Shown here piece after piece: positions 33,982-42,977 of a stretch of 64,000 bases of DNA; positions within the stretch are counted from its first letter, which is position 1, and each line of letters begins with the position of its first letter. Under the pieces are notes generated by a model, which was not told the DNA's origin, ran no database searches, and was given only the letters and a program-made list of their open reading frames with translations. This stretch comes from Chitinophaga ginsengisegetis (GTDB taxonomy: Bacteria; Bacteroidota; Bacteroidia; Chitinophagales; Chitinophagaceae): NCBI RefSeq assembly GCF_900168065.1, contig NZ_FUZZ01000007.1, forward strand, positions 62,001 through 126,000. Direction: 5' to 3'. The position numbers were made by a program, and so were the translations under genes.

Positions 33982-34053
33982 GCCGCGTTGGTCAAGGGGT
34001 TAAGACGCCTCCCTTTCACGGAGGAGTCACGGGTTCGATTCCCGTACGTGGTA
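33982..34053 (+). tRNA. tRNA-Glu (anticodon TTC), copy 1
   Basis: Cloverleaf: acceptor GCCGCGT/ACGTGGT (with a G-U first pair), anticodon stem CCTCC/GGAGG with loop CTTTCAC, and T arm ACGGG-TTCGATT-CCCGT. CCA is not encoded. It has its own promoter and terminator. It differs from the copy at 39510 by two bases only: one in the variable loop and one in the T loop. Confidence 0.95.
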
Positions 34054-34054
34054 C

Positions 34055-34093
34055 AAAAAAAGGGTTCTTCTGTTTTGAAGAACCCTTTTTTAT
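34055..34093 (+). terminator. tRNA-Glu terminator
   Basis: Arms AAAAAAAGGGTTCTTC and GAAGAACCCTTTTTT around TGTTTT, ending in T7. Confidence 0.9.
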
Positions 34094-34369
34094 TTTAATC
34101 TTACTCATCCTACCTAAATAGCCTCTTCCGGCTTTTAATGCCAGTTTCCCACATCTCTCCCGGTGATATTTAATATAAATTCATAATAATATATATATTA
34201 TTTCATGTAAAATATTTATCCCGCGTTGTTCATTTTGTGCATTTTTAATCCTCTCACTCATTTATTCATTTTATTCATTCATTCCCGCAACCCGCTACAA
34301 CATTGATTATTACAATACTTTAGCCATACCGAACCGATATCCCGATATATTAAGCGACTAAGTATCCTT
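34094..34369. other. Gene-free leader of the surface-protein operon
   Basis: An AT-rich stretch with an (ATTC)-type simple repeat near 34251-34285 and ATATATAT near 34186-34200. TACTTTAG at 34315-34322 is one base off the -7 box and may drive the 34370 operon. No open frame is convincing. Confidence 0.5.
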
Positions 34370-35797
34370 ATGCATATCCCTCTGCGTGCCGTGAAAGCAA
34401 TTATCAATTCCCTGTTACCTGGATCTCCCGGACGGATATGGTATGCTACACTGGTATGTTTCATTTATTTCCCGCTTCAGATACACGCTCAAACCGGTTG
34501 CCCTGTACCTAAAGTGAGAAAGTACGTCTCCGGCCAAAGAACGGCCTCGCTTCTGGGTTGGGTGGACAATGAAACACTGGCAGCCGATGCCAATCCCGTT
34601 ACCTTCTCTACACTGAATGCACCCATTCCGCTGTTAGGACTCACCTTCGCCACCCAATACCTTCGTTTCAATTCACAGGTGGCTGCCGGCACACCTCTCA
34701 GCGTAAAAATTATTTACCCTACCAACCTCCTGGGTGCGGGGTCGTCCGCTACTGTACAACCTTTCATATACGACAATGGTACAGAAAAAGCAGCAGGTGT
34801 ATCCTCATCGGTGGGCAACCTGTTATCTCTCCTGAACGGCGCCGGTGATATGGAACTGACCTTCACGCCGAAAGACGCTGCCGGTAACCCGGTGGCCTAT
34901 GATGGCGTATGGATAAAACTTTCCGGCATAGCCGGACTGGCAATGAATATGGGCGTATACGATGCCTGGATCATGCAGGACCCGCCCGGTGATATCAGTT
35001 GCAACCAGGCCATCGATGTACTGGCAGGCATCCGCGCAGGCGGCGTAAACCTGCTTTCCGCTACCGGCGGCGTAGTAAATAAATGGAACGCGATCGACAA
35101 TGATCCTTCTCTCTCCACTTATGCGCAACTGAACACTGGCGTACAGGTGCTGAGCCAGGTGTTTGAAACTGTTGTATTTAATACGCCCGCGAAAGCGGGT
35201 GATTCGGTATACCTTGTATTACAAGACCCTGGCGGAGGGCTGCTCAACCTTAGTCTCCTCACTGGTTTCACCATACAACCTTACCTCGGAACAACACCGG
35301 CAGGAAGCCCCATCACCAATAGCAGCAGCTTGCTGAGTCTCCGCCTGTTGAGCGGGCCGGGACAAAAGTATGTGCTGGCTGCCGCTATCCCTGCGGCCTT
35401 CGACCGGGTAGACATACAAATGGGCGGCGTTGTAGGCGCCCTCTCTTCCCTGCGCATCTATGATGTAAAAGTAGTATCGCCGGTACCGGTGTATTCACTT
35501 ACCATCAATGGTAATCTCACCCCCGGCCCAATATGTATTAAAGACGCAGACAAACTGAAATTCAATATCACCAATGCAGACCCCTGTGCAGTGTATAAAT
35601 GGTACAGCACAGACAATACATTGCTATCTACCGGTAACGCCTATACGCCGGTAATTACCAGCCCGGGAAATTTTACCTGGTATGTGGAAGCCATACGGAA
35701 CGGATGCAACAGCGTTGTCAGTAATCGTGTGCCCGTTCACGTTACAGTGGAACCCCGTCCCGGAAAACCATTACTCACCATTCAATTAAACCCTTGA
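34370..35797 (+). CDS. Secreted surface protein with Ig-like C-terminus, unknown function
   Basis: I do not recognise a named family for most of these 475 residues. A long N-terminus ends in a hydrophobic stretch and Q-I-H-A-Q, a likely signal peptide cut near residue 41. Two repeated beta-rich halves follow (about 60-210 and 225-380), both with Leu/Gly/Ser-rich strands. Then comes an Ig/PKD-like stretch with Y-K-W-Y-S-T-D-N-T-L and F-T-W-Y-V-E-A-I-R-N-G-C-N, common in Bacteroidota adhesins. It ends in P-R-P-G-K-P-L-L-T-I-Q, a motif also found at the end of the next protein. First gene of a four-gene operon leading to a PorP/SprF protein. Confidence 0.7.
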   Translation: MHIPLRAVKAIINSLLPGSPGRIWYATLVCFIYFPLQIHAQTGCPVPKVRKYVSGQRTASLLGWVDNETLAADANPVTFSTLNAPIPLLGLTFATQYLRFNSQVAAGTPLSVKIIYPTNLLGAGSSATVQPFIYDNGTEKAAGVSSSVGNLLSLLNGAGDMELTFTPKDAAGNPVAYDGVWIKLSGIAGLAMNMGVYDAWIMQDPPGDISCNQAIDVLAGIRAGGVNLLSATGGVVNKWNAIDNDPSLSTYAQLNTGVQVLSQVFETVVFNTPAKAGDSVYLVLQDPGGGLLNLSLLTGFTIQPYLGTTPAGSPITNSSSLLSLRLLSGPGQKYVLAAAIPAAFDRVDIQMGGVVGALSSLRIYDVKVVSPVPVYSLTINGNLTPGPICIKDADKLKFNITNADPCAVYKWYSTDNTLLSTGNAYTPVITSPGNFTWYVEAIRNGCNSVVSNRVPVHVTVEPRPGKPLLTIQLNP

Positions 35798-35800
35798 CAT

Positions 35801-36718
35801 ATGAAGATTGCTACATCCGGAATGCACCGGCTTTTCCATCCCGTTTTAATGATCCCTGTTTTACGCCATCCTGCTGTTAAGTACCTGCTGGGCGTATTTT
35901 TAGTGCTGTGTACCATCGGAGTCCGCGCACAAACCACTACACTCATCAAAACACCGGCAGAGCTGTCGGATAACAATGATGCTTCAAAAGGTACTTCTAC
36001 CTCCACAGGCACTACCTTGTTCTGTACGGATCAATCCGTGTTTACACTTATCTCCAGTTTAACCGATCCCACTGCTACAGGCACCCCTGTACCTTATACC
36101 AGCTGGGTATGGCAGGAGATTGATGTAAACGGGAACCCCGGCGCGCTGCCTGCAACAGCCGTTCCTGTCAATGAAAAACTGAATGTAGCATCCGCTACAC
36201 CCGGCTGGCACACCTACCAGGTAACTGCTGCTACAGGCGCCTCAGAGTGCCCGGCCGATCCGGTGATTTTCACGGTGTATGTGTTACCAAACCTAACCAT
36301 TGCTGCGGAAGTAGATCCGGCGAATAATCCAAACCTTACCTATTGCGCGGCCAACGGTGCGCCCACCGGCCCGAAAGCAATCAACCTCAAAAGCACGGTA
36401 ACGTTTACCACTCCGCCCCGCAAAATTACCGGCCTGAAAGACTATGCAATAAGCGATTTCGAATTGAAATATGTATGGTCTAAACAGGAAGTAGGCGTGC
36501 CCGCCTCTAAAACAGATGTAGGCACAGGTGCTGATTACACCATCGTGGAACCGGCCGTGTCTACACCCGGTACCGAGAAAAAATATAACTACAGCGTGAA
36601 AGTGGTTTACACGGTGAAAGCATGCAGCGATTATACCGCTACTGCACAATCCGGCGGACAACCAGCCGTGATCACTGTTACGCCTAAACCAGGTCAACCG
36701 GTTATTACTATCCAGTAA
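35801..36718 (+). CDS. Secreted surface protein, unknown function
   Basis: A 305-residue exported protein that starts 3 bp after the previous stop. The signal sequence lies at about 20-44 (L-G-V-F-L-V-L-C-T-I-G-V-R-A-Q), preceded by a longer polar stretch. The rest is Thr/Val/Pro-rich and beta-like, with S-W-V-W-Q-E-I-D-V-N-G-N-P-G. It ends in P-K-P-G-Q-P-V-I-T-I-Q, matching the end of the previous protein. There is no visible type IX sorting domain. Its job is probably structural or adhesive, together with the CHU_C protein encoded next. Confidence 0.68.
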   Translation: MKIATSGMHRLFHPVLMIPVLRHPAVKYLLGVFLVLCTIGVRAQTTTLIKTPAELSDNNDASKGTSTSTGTTLFCTDQSVFTLISSLTDPTATGTPVPYTSWVWQEIDVNGNPGALPATAVPVNEKLNVASATPGWHTYQVTAATGASECPADPVIFTVYVLPNLTIAAEVDPANNPNLTYCAANGAPTGPKAINLKSTVTFTTPPRKITGLKDYAISDFELKYVWSKQEVGVPASKTDVGTGADYTIVEPAVSTPGTEKKYNYSVKVVYTVKACSDYTATAQSGGQPAVITVTPKPGQPVITIQ

Positions 36719-36723
36719 TCTGT

Positions 36724-37659
36724 ATGGGTAAAAAAATAACTGTTATCTTTTTAATCCTCGGCTGGTGGATGACTTCCGCATGGGCGCAGTCACCACCGGT
36801 CAGGTATATCATGCCCGGTCAGCAGGTAAAGCTTACCGCCACAGCCACCAATGCGCAATACTACCAGTGGTATCGCGATGGCGTGTCCATCACCGGCGCT
36901 ACGCTGGCGGAATATGTTACCGCAACGCCGGGCAGGTATACCGTAGAGGCATATAACGGTAACGACTGTATGTCGGAACCGTCTGAAGCAGTTATTATCG
37001 CCGAAATAACCGGCAAGGGACCGGATGCAGATCTGCAGATCACCAAAACTGCCGATAAGGGAAACATCCGCGTTAACAGCACTTTCAATTACTATTTAAC
37101 AGTGGTGAATAACGGTCCGGCAAATGCTACCGGCATAGTGGTAACAGATAAGCTGCCCCGTTACCTGGCAATGGACCTGCTATCAGTGCCCACAACAGGT
37201 TCCGCCACCTACGAAGCAAACGATCATACGGTGCTGTGGAAAATGAATAGTCTGCAAAAAGGCATGACCGCTTCTTTATCCATTAAGGTAAAAGTCCTGG
37301 AACCCGGACTGGTCAGCAATACCGCTACTGTTACCGCCACTGAAGATGATAACGTATTGCAGAATAACACCAGTACGCATCAGCTGAAAGTATTGGCGTT
37401 GCATATTCCCAATGCAATTACTCCCAACGGCGACGGCGTGAACGAAGTGTTTATCATCAGCGGCCTGGAACTTTATCCGGAAAATGAACTTACTATTCTC
37501 AACCGCTGGGGCAATCATGTATTTGAACAAAAAGGATATACGCAAAACTGGAACGGAAAAGGATTAAATGCAGGCACTTATTTCTACTTGCTGCGGGTGA
37601 AGGATGAAAACGGCCACTGGCAGGAGTTTAAAGGATATATCAGTTTACTGAAGCCATAA
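36724..37659 (+). CDS. Secreted protein with DUF11 repeat and CHU_C (type B) T9SS sorting domain
   Basis: Signal peptide 1-22 (ends A-W-A-Q). An Ig-like unit (about 28-95, with Y-Y-Q-W-Y-R-D-G) is followed by a DUF11 unit (about 100-220, with N-N-G-P-A-N-A-T-G-I-V-V-T-D). The last 85 residues are the gliding-motility-associated C-terminal domain: I-P-N-A-I-T-P-N-G-D-G-V-N-E, then L-T-I-L-N-R-W-G-N and N-A-G-T-Y-F-Y-L-L. This domain sends the protein through the type IX secretion system, with attachment through a partner PorP/SprF protein, encoded 15 bp downstream. Confidence 0.88.
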   Translation: MGKKITVIFLILGWWMTSAWAQSPPVRYIMPGQQVKLTATATNAQYYQWYRDGVSITGATLAEYVTATPGRYTVEAYNGNDCMSEPSEAVIIAEITGKGPDADLQITKTADKGNIRVNSTFNYYLTVVNNGPANATGIVVTDKLPRYLAMDLLSVPTTGSATYEANDHTVLWKMNSLQKGMTASLSIKVKVLEPGLVSNTATVTATEDDNVLQNNTSTHQLKVLALHIPNAITPNGDGVNEVFIISGLELYPENELTILNRWGNHVFEQKGYTQNWNGKGLNAGTYFYLLRVKDENGHWQEFKGYISLLKP

Positions 37660-37674
37660 ACATTTACTATGTGT

Positions 37675-38667
37675 ATGAAGAGATATTTTGTTTTCCTGGT
37701 AAGCATGTTTTGCAGCTGGCATCAGTTGCAGGCGCAGCAGGATGCGCAGTTCAGCCAGTATATCTTTAATGGCCTCTATATAAATCCCGCTTATGCGGGA
37801 TACCGGCAGGAACTGAATGCGCATGCGTTTTACAGGAATCAGTGGGTGGGTGTTCCCGGTGCGCCGGAAACCATGTCGCTGGCAATTGATGGCAGCCTGA
37901 ATAACGACCGGGTAGGGCTTGCGCTGCAGGTGTCGCACGACAAAATAGGCGCCCAGAGCCAATTAGCGGCATATGGCAATTATGCATACCGCATTCCACT
38001 GGGAGGTGAAACCGGCCGGCTGGCATTTGGTATTGGTGCAGGTATTGTACAACAGGGGCTCAATCCCAATGAGCTGGAGTTTACCAATCCCAACGAACCA
38101 AATCTTGGCGGAGCCACCCAACACATGCTGTTATTCGATATCCGGGCGGGCGCATATTATGCTACCGAAAACTGGTTTGTTGGTTTTTCGGCAGATAATC
38201 TTACGGCGCAGTACCAGGCAAAAAATAAACCATTGGGTCATTTTATCCCGGCTCCTAAACCACACTTTTATTTCACCGGCGGTGCTTTGCTCAGGATGAA
38301 CGACGATGTATTCCTGAAACCATCTTTCCTGTTAAAAGACGACAAGGCAGGACCTACCAGTCTTGATCTGAATATGTTTGTATTACTGAAGGAACTGGTT
38401 TGGCTGGGAGGCGGATACCGTACAGCAGTGGAGCTGTATAACAAGCCGGCTTTGCAGCAGGGCCTTGCCAAACCTGGTGCAGTAATAGCAATGGCGGAAG
38501 TATTTGTGTTGCCGGAATTACGAATAGGATATGCCTTTGATTATGCTTTAAACAAATACCGCACTTACAACAACGGCACGCACGAAATATCTGTTGGATA
38601 TTATTTTAAGAGAATGGATAATGCCAAACGGACTTCTCTGCGACAGGTGAGATGTTCTTATTTTTAA
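37675..38667 (+). CDS. PorP/SprF family outer-membrane protein
   Basis: The family start is visible: a signal peptide ending L-Q-A-Q, then D-A-Q-F-S-Q-Y-I-F-N-G-L-Y-I-N-P-A-Y-A-G, followed by a beta-barrel-like pattern. The length of about 330 aa is standard. SprF helps secrete or anchor SprB-type type B proteins; this copy likely serves the CHU_C protein encoded just before it. I chose ATG 37675 because it gives a clean signal peptide; an ATG two codons earlier is possible. Confidence 0.93.
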   Translation: MKRYFVFLVSMFCSWHQLQAQQDAQFSQYIFNGLYINPAYAGYRQELNAHAFYRNQWVGVPGAPETMSLAIDGSLNNDRVGLALQVSHDKIGAQSQLAAYGNYAYRIPLGGETGRLAFGIGAGIVQQGLNPNELEFTNPNEPNLGGATQHMLLFDIRAGAYYATENWFVGFSADNLTAQYQAKNKPLGHFIPAPKPHFYFTGGALLRMNDDVFLKPSFLLKDDKAGPTSLDLNMFVLLKELVWLGGGYRTAVELYNKPALQQGLAKPGAVIAMAEVFVLPELRIGYAFDYALNKYRTYNNGTHEISVGYYFKRMDNAKRTSLRQVRCSYF

Positions 38668-38670
38668 CCT

Positions 38671-39408
38671 TTGATGATGCAGTGGATTACCTTCGTATCT
38701 TTAAGTAACAAGTTTCCGGGTATGAGAAAAAAGAAAGTTGCTTCATTGCTGGTGAGTATGCATCCGTTACAACGGGTGCTGGTGAGTTTGGGGTTCACCT
38801 TCGCGGTGTTTATTATTTTTTTATTACTGAAGATAGAGGTACATCCGCTGGTATTGTCTGCACTTTTATGGAACATCTTTGCCATTTCCTATATCTCCAC
38901 CGGCTGGATCGTTTTCTTCAACCGGACCATACAGGAGATCCGTACATGGGCGAGGATCGACGATGGTAGCCGCACTTACGTTACTTTAACGGTGTTGCTC
39001 GCATCTGTAGCGAGCCTGGTACTGGTGTTGTTAATGATGTTGTCAAAAGAGCTGACGGGTCTTTCAAAGATCCTGTACCTCCCGGTAGCCGTTTCCGGTA
39101 TGCTGGCTTCCTGGACAATGGTACATACCACCCTCACTTTTCACTATGCCCATCTGTATTACGACGATGCCGAAGACGATAATACGAAACAGGCGGAAGG
39201 GCTGGAGTTTCCCAAAGAAAAAAAGCCGGACTATATCGACTTTGCCTATTTCGCCTTCGTGATAGGTATGACCTTCCAGGTATCAGATGTGGATATCACC
39301 GGCAGATTGATCCGCCGCACAGCGCTGGCACATGGCTTGTTATCCTTTTTGCTGAACACGTTTGTGGTAGCATTAACGATAAATTTAATCGCAGGATTGA
39401 AGCAATAA
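38671..39408 (+). CDS. DUF1345 membrane protein
   Basis: Residues 25-245 hold about five membrane helices and the DUF1345 pattern: V-H-P-L-V-L-S-A-L-L-W-N, W-T-M-V-H-T-T-L-T-F-H-Y-A-H-L-Y-Y and P-D-Y-I-D-F-A-Y-F-A-F-V-I-G-M-T-F-Q-V-S-D-V. Function of the family is not known. It starts 3 bp after the PorP gene, so it may be co-transcribed, though it probably has no link to secretion. ATG 38722 (M-R-K-K-K-V) is an equally good start. Confidence 0.85.
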   Translation: MMMQWITFVSLSNKFPGMRKKKVASLLVSMHPLQRVLVSLGFTFAVFIIFLLLKIEVHPLVLSALLWNIFAISYISTGWIVFFNRTIQEIRTWARIDDGSRTYVTLTVLLASVASLVLVLLMMLSKELTGLSKILYLPVAVSGMLASWTMVHTTLTFHYAHLYYDDAEDDNTKQAEGLEFPKEKKPDYIDFAYFAFVIGMTFQVSDVDITGRLIRRTALAHGLLSFLLNTFVVALTINLIAGLKQ

Positions 39409-39461
39409 ATTGCCTTCAAAAGTACAATCTTCTTACCTTTGATAAAGAATCGAAAAAAAGT

Positions 39462-39491
39462 TTTGGTTTGTAAAACATTTTCCTATCTTTG
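39462..39491 (+). promoter_or_regulatory. tRNA-Glu copy 2 promoter
   Basis: TTTG (39462-39465), 18 bp, TATCTTTG (39484-39491), followed by GCAATCC as in copy 1. It lies 18 bp before the tRNA. Confidence 0.75.
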
Positions 39492-39509
39492 CAATCCCAA
39501 ACGAAAAAT

Positions 39510-39581
39510 GCCGCGTTGGTCAAGGGGTTAAGACGCCTCCCTTTCACGGAGGAATCACGGGTTCGAATCCCGTACGTGGTA
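39510..39581 (+). tRNA. tRNA-Glu (anticodon TTC), copy 2
   Basis: Same cloverleaf as the copy at 33982, with AATC instead of AGTC in the variable loop and TTCGAAT instead of TTCGATT in the T loop. Anticodon loop CTTTCAC. CCA is not encoded. Own promoter and terminator. Confidence 0.95.
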
Positions 39582-39584
39582 CAA

Positions 39585-39617
39585 GAAAAAGGACTTCTGC
39601 AAAGAGGTCCTTTTTTG
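39585..39617 (+). terminator. tRNA-Glu copy 2 terminator
   Basis: Arms AAAAAGGAC and GTCCTTTTT with loop TTCTGCAAAGAG and a T run. Confidence 0.88.
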
Positions 39618-39737
39618 TTTCAGCCATTTTATTCTCTTTCCCCGGTGAAAGTTTTGCGGCAGGGTCGTCTCCTGCATCAAATTCACAACAACATTTAGTA
39701 CATTTATTCCAACAGCACTCCTTTCCCTGAAACTGAA

Positions 39738-42700
39738 ATGATTAACGGTCATATAAAGGCGCACGCCCAACAATGGCAAAAAGTAGTCAGGTATAGCTTT
39801 TACCTGCTATGGATGCTATTGTCTTTCACCGCCGTTAATGCCCAGAAACGGGAAACCGCCAGCTACAACTTCACCCACCTCGATATCAGCAACGGCCTGG
39901 CCAGCAACCACGTATCCGCCATTATGCAGGACCGGAAAGGTTTTATATGGATTGCCAGCACCGCACTGCAACGCTACGATGGTACCAACCTCGTAACAGT
40001 AGCCAGTTTCGACCGGGTGCCCGGTTCCATCTACTACGATGATATCTGCCTCTGCGAAGATAAAAAAGGCCGCATCTGGATGGGAACACCCGATAATATT
40101 CGTGTATACGACCCCGTTACAGACCAGGTAAAAGCCCTGCTGGTAGCCGACAGGGACGTTCGCCCGGAAGGACTGCAATGCAGCCAGATCCTCGAAGATC
40201 ACGATGGCGTAATATGGGCCACCACGCACGACGGACTACTACGCTTCAACGAAAAAGCACTTAACTTTCAGAAAGCAGCCATCATTCCCGAAGCAGACCG
40301 CATCCAGATGATGGACGCCATCATGGAAGATGAAAGCGGCAACCTGTGGATCAGCGGAAAACACGGCCTGTACATCCTGGACCGCCAGCGGAAAAATTTA
40401 TACAGCTCCGCCAATAACCCGCTGAAACTGCCGGTACTCAATATCGATAATACCTTCAAGAAAATATTCACCGATCCCCATCACCAAATATGGCTCGCCG
40501 GCCGGCACGGACTCTTATACAACTACGATCCCGCCTCCCGTCAACTCACGAACTATACCTTCGAAGCTCCCGGTGGTAAAAAAGATAATGAAGATTATGA
40601 CGCCATCTTCGACCTGGTAAACGACAACGATAATAACCTCTGGATTGCCACCGAAAAAGGCGGGATACTCCGCTATAACCGCGAACTGAAACACTTTGAT
40701 CTGAACATCACCGCCAATAATGCAGATCCTAAAGGATTTCATTACACCTACGAAGCCAATTGCTTTCTCAGCGACCGCGAAGGCCACCTGTGGATAGGCA
40801 CCGATCTGGGCGTAAATATCCTCAGCCTCCACAACAAAACATTCCGTATCCTCGATAACAGAACCACTTTCCCAAATACCACCCAACACCTCCCGGCAAC
40901 AGAAGTAACAGGCATTTTCCAGGCTTCCAATGGAGATGTATACGTAGGATACTGGGGCAAAGGCTTTAGCCACTTAAACGCCAACCTGGAACTGATCCGC
41001 AACTATGTACACGACGACGGGGAACCCGCATACACCCTGCCGGAAGAACGCGGACTGGTATGGACTTTCGCCGAACTGAAAGACGGTACCATCCTCGTCG
41101 GACAGGAAAACGCATTCCTCTCCCTGTTTAATCCCGCTACCGGGAAATTCACAAAACATCTTACTTCCCCGGTACTTTATGAACAAACAATACTCAACCT
41201 GAAACCACAACACGACACCACCGTTTGGATCGGCCTGTATAAACGCGGACTCGCCAGCTGGAACCCGCAGCAAAATACTTTTCAACATTATCATGAAATA
41301 GTAGATTCTCTAAAACGACCCGTTTCTGTAATGGATATCGTTCCGGAAGGAGACTCCCTCCTGTGGCTCGGCTCCAGCAGCGCAGGGCTCATACAGTTCA
41401 ACACCCGCTCACGCCGCATCGTACATCGCCAAACCTTTGAACTGGAAACAAAAAGATATAGCAACATTACAAGCTTACGCCGTTTTAACGACACTATATT
41501 ACTGGCTGGCACTGATCACGGCCTGTGGGTGTATAACACGCGGAAGCACACCTATAAGCCGCTCCTCATCAACACTAAACTGTTTGATCAGTGGGTACTG
41601 AGCATGGAAGAAGACGGCCCCGGCAAAATATGGTTCACCACCCAATACGGATTTTATCGCTACCATGTGGCGGCCGACCGCCTGGAAACATTCATCCAGG
41701 GCGACGATATCATCGATAACACCCGCAAGGTAAGACGCCGCATCGTGAAGCTGGACGACGGCAGTCTCCTCGTAGGCGCATCCGATCATATTGTGGCTTT
41801 TGATCCCGCCAGCCTGCGCGTGGCGCCACCGCCGCCGGATGTAACGATCGTAAACCTGAAAGCGCTCGACAGTATTGTGCTGATCCACGCCGCCCTGCAA
41901 GACAGCGTGCCGGTTACCCTCAGCTATAAACAAAACTTTATCAGCATAGAATTCAAAAGCCTGCTATACCACGAAGAAAAGATCCGCTATTACTATCAGC
42001 TGGAAGGAGTAGACGAAAACTGGGTGCTTACAGATAATATCCTGGTAGCAAAATATACCAATCTGCCTCCGGGCAACTATACGTTCCGCGTGCGGGCCGT
42101 AAATACCGCCGGTACCTTCTCTGAACATATCACTACACTGCAGATCTTTATTAAACCCGCCTTCTGGCAAACTTCCTGGTTCCGGCTATTGTGCCTGCTG
42201 CTGGCCGTTTCACTGGTATATCTTTATTACAGGTTACGTATTGCAGGTATCAAAAAAGAAGCAAAACAACGCGAAGCCATACAACAACAAATTGCGCAGC
42301 TGGAAATGAAAGCGCTACGTGCCCAGATGAATCCACACTTTATTTTTAATGCGCTGAATTCTATCCAAACCTTTATGATGAAGAGCGAAACAGAACAGGC
42401 CCTGGCCTACCTGAGCCGCTTTGCAAAACTGATCCGCAACGTACTCGATAATTCACAACTCAACAATACTACGGTAGCCCAGGAAATCAGCGTACTGGAA
42501 AACTACATGGAACTGGAAAAACTCCGCTTCAGCGACGAATTTGAATACGAGATTATTGTGGATCCGGCACTCGATGCCAACATGGTGGATGTGCCTACCA
42601 TGATCATCCAGCCATTTGTGGAAAACGCCATCTGGCACGGTTTGCTGCACGAAAAAGGAAAAGGAAAAGTAACCATCACCTTTAAAAAGGTAGATGACCG

Positions 42701-42935
42701 CATTTTATGTACCATAGAAGATAACGGTATCGGGCGGGAAAAATCTGCAGCAATGAAGCGCCTCAGCAAACCCCGCCATCAATCCCGCGGACTGCAAATT
42801 ACGCGCGACCGCCTTTCACTGTATAACAGCCGCTTTAATGTAGATGCCAGCTTCGATATTGAAGACCTGACAGATGAAGAAGGGAAAGCGCTGGGAACAA
42901 GGGTAAACCTGTGGTTCCCGTTTGTGGAAGAGTAG
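39738..42935 (+). CDS. Two-component-propeller sensor histidine kinase (LytS-type)
   Basis: A 1065-residue sensor. After a signal/anchor helix (about 20-35) come reg_prop beta-propeller repeats (about 45-700, with many copies of D-x-x-G-x-x-W-I-A/G-T, starting L-D-I-S-N-G-L-A-S-N-H-V). A Y_Y_Y domain (about 735-805, Y-Y-Q-L-E-G-V-D-E-N-W), one membrane helix (about 812-832) and a coiled coil follow. The His_kinase/LytS domain has His867 in Q-M-N-P-H-F-I-F-N-A-L-N-S, with an ATPase showing D-N-G-I-G-R. Such sensors often detect polysaccharide breakdown products. It has no DNA-binding domain, so a LytTR regulator should exist elsewhere. Confidence 0.93.
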   Translation: MINGHIKAHAQQWQKVVRYSFYLLWMLLSFTAVNAQKRETASYNFTHLDISNGLASNHVSAIMQDRKGFIWIASTALQRYDGTNLVTVASFDRVPGSIYYDDICLCEDKKGRIWMGTPDNIRVYDPVTDQVKALLVADRDVRPEGLQCSQILEDHDGVIWATTHDGLLRFNEKALNFQKAAIIPEADRIQMMDAIMEDESGNLWISGKHGLYILDRQRKNLYSSANNPLKLPVLNIDNTFKKIFTDPHHQIWLAGRHGLLYNYDPASRQLTNYTFEAPGGKKDNEDYDAIFDLVNDNDNNLWIATEKGGILRYNRELKHFDLNITANNADPKGFHYTYEANCFLSDREGHLWIGTDLGVNILSLHNKTFRILDNRTTFPNTTQHLPATEVTGIFQASNGDVYVGYWGKGFSHLNANLELIRNYVHDDGEPAYTLPEERGLVWTFAELKDGTILVGQENAFLSLFNPATGKFTKHLTSPVLYEQTILNLKPQHDTTVWIGLYKRGLASWNPQQNTFQHYHEIVDSLKRPVSVMDIVPEGDSLLWLGSSSAGLIQFNTRSRRIVHRQTFELETKRYSNITSLRRFNDTILLAGTDHGLWVYNTRKHTYKPLLINTKLFDQWVLSMEEDGPGKIWFTTQYGFYRYHVAADRLETFIQGDDIIDNTRKVRRRIVKLDDGSLLVGASDHIVAFDPASLRVAPPPPDVTIVNLKALDSIVLIHAALQDSVPVTLSYKQNFISIEFKSLLYHEEKIRYYYQLEGVDENWVLTDNILVAKYTNLPPGNYTFRVRAVNTAGTFSEHITTLQIFIKPAFWQTSWFRLLCLLLAVSLVYLYYRLRIAGIKKEAKQREAIQQQIAQLEMKALRAQMNPHFIFNALNSIQTFMMKSETEQALAYLSRFAKLIRNVLDNSQLNNTTVAQEISVLENYMELEKLRFSDEFEYEIIVDPALDANMVDVPTMIIQPFVENAIWHGLLHEKGKGKVTITFKKVDDRILCTIEDNGIGREKSAAMKRLSKPRHQSRGLQITRDRLSLYNSRFNVDASFDIEDLTDEEGKALGTRVNLWFPFVEE

Positions 42936-42969
42936 CCAATGGGAAAAACGATCTGTTTTCCCATTGGCT
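42934..42969. terminator. Bidirectional terminator
   Basis: A perfect 14-bp stem AGCCAATGGGAAAA/TTTTCCCATTGGCT lies between the convergent propeller kinase and MBL genes. Its left arm overlaps the kinase stop codon. Confidence 0.75.
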
Positions 42970-42977
42970 GAATATTT

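Noticed and set aside
34251..34285. ATTC-type simple repeat as a CRISPR or phase-variation tract
   Set aside because: The units are imperfect and short, have no spacers and lie outside any reading frame.
34370..37659. One adhesin gene broken into three pieces by stop codons
   Set aside because: Each of the three frames has its own start and signal peptide, and the intergenic gaps are 3 and 5 bp, as in an intact operon.
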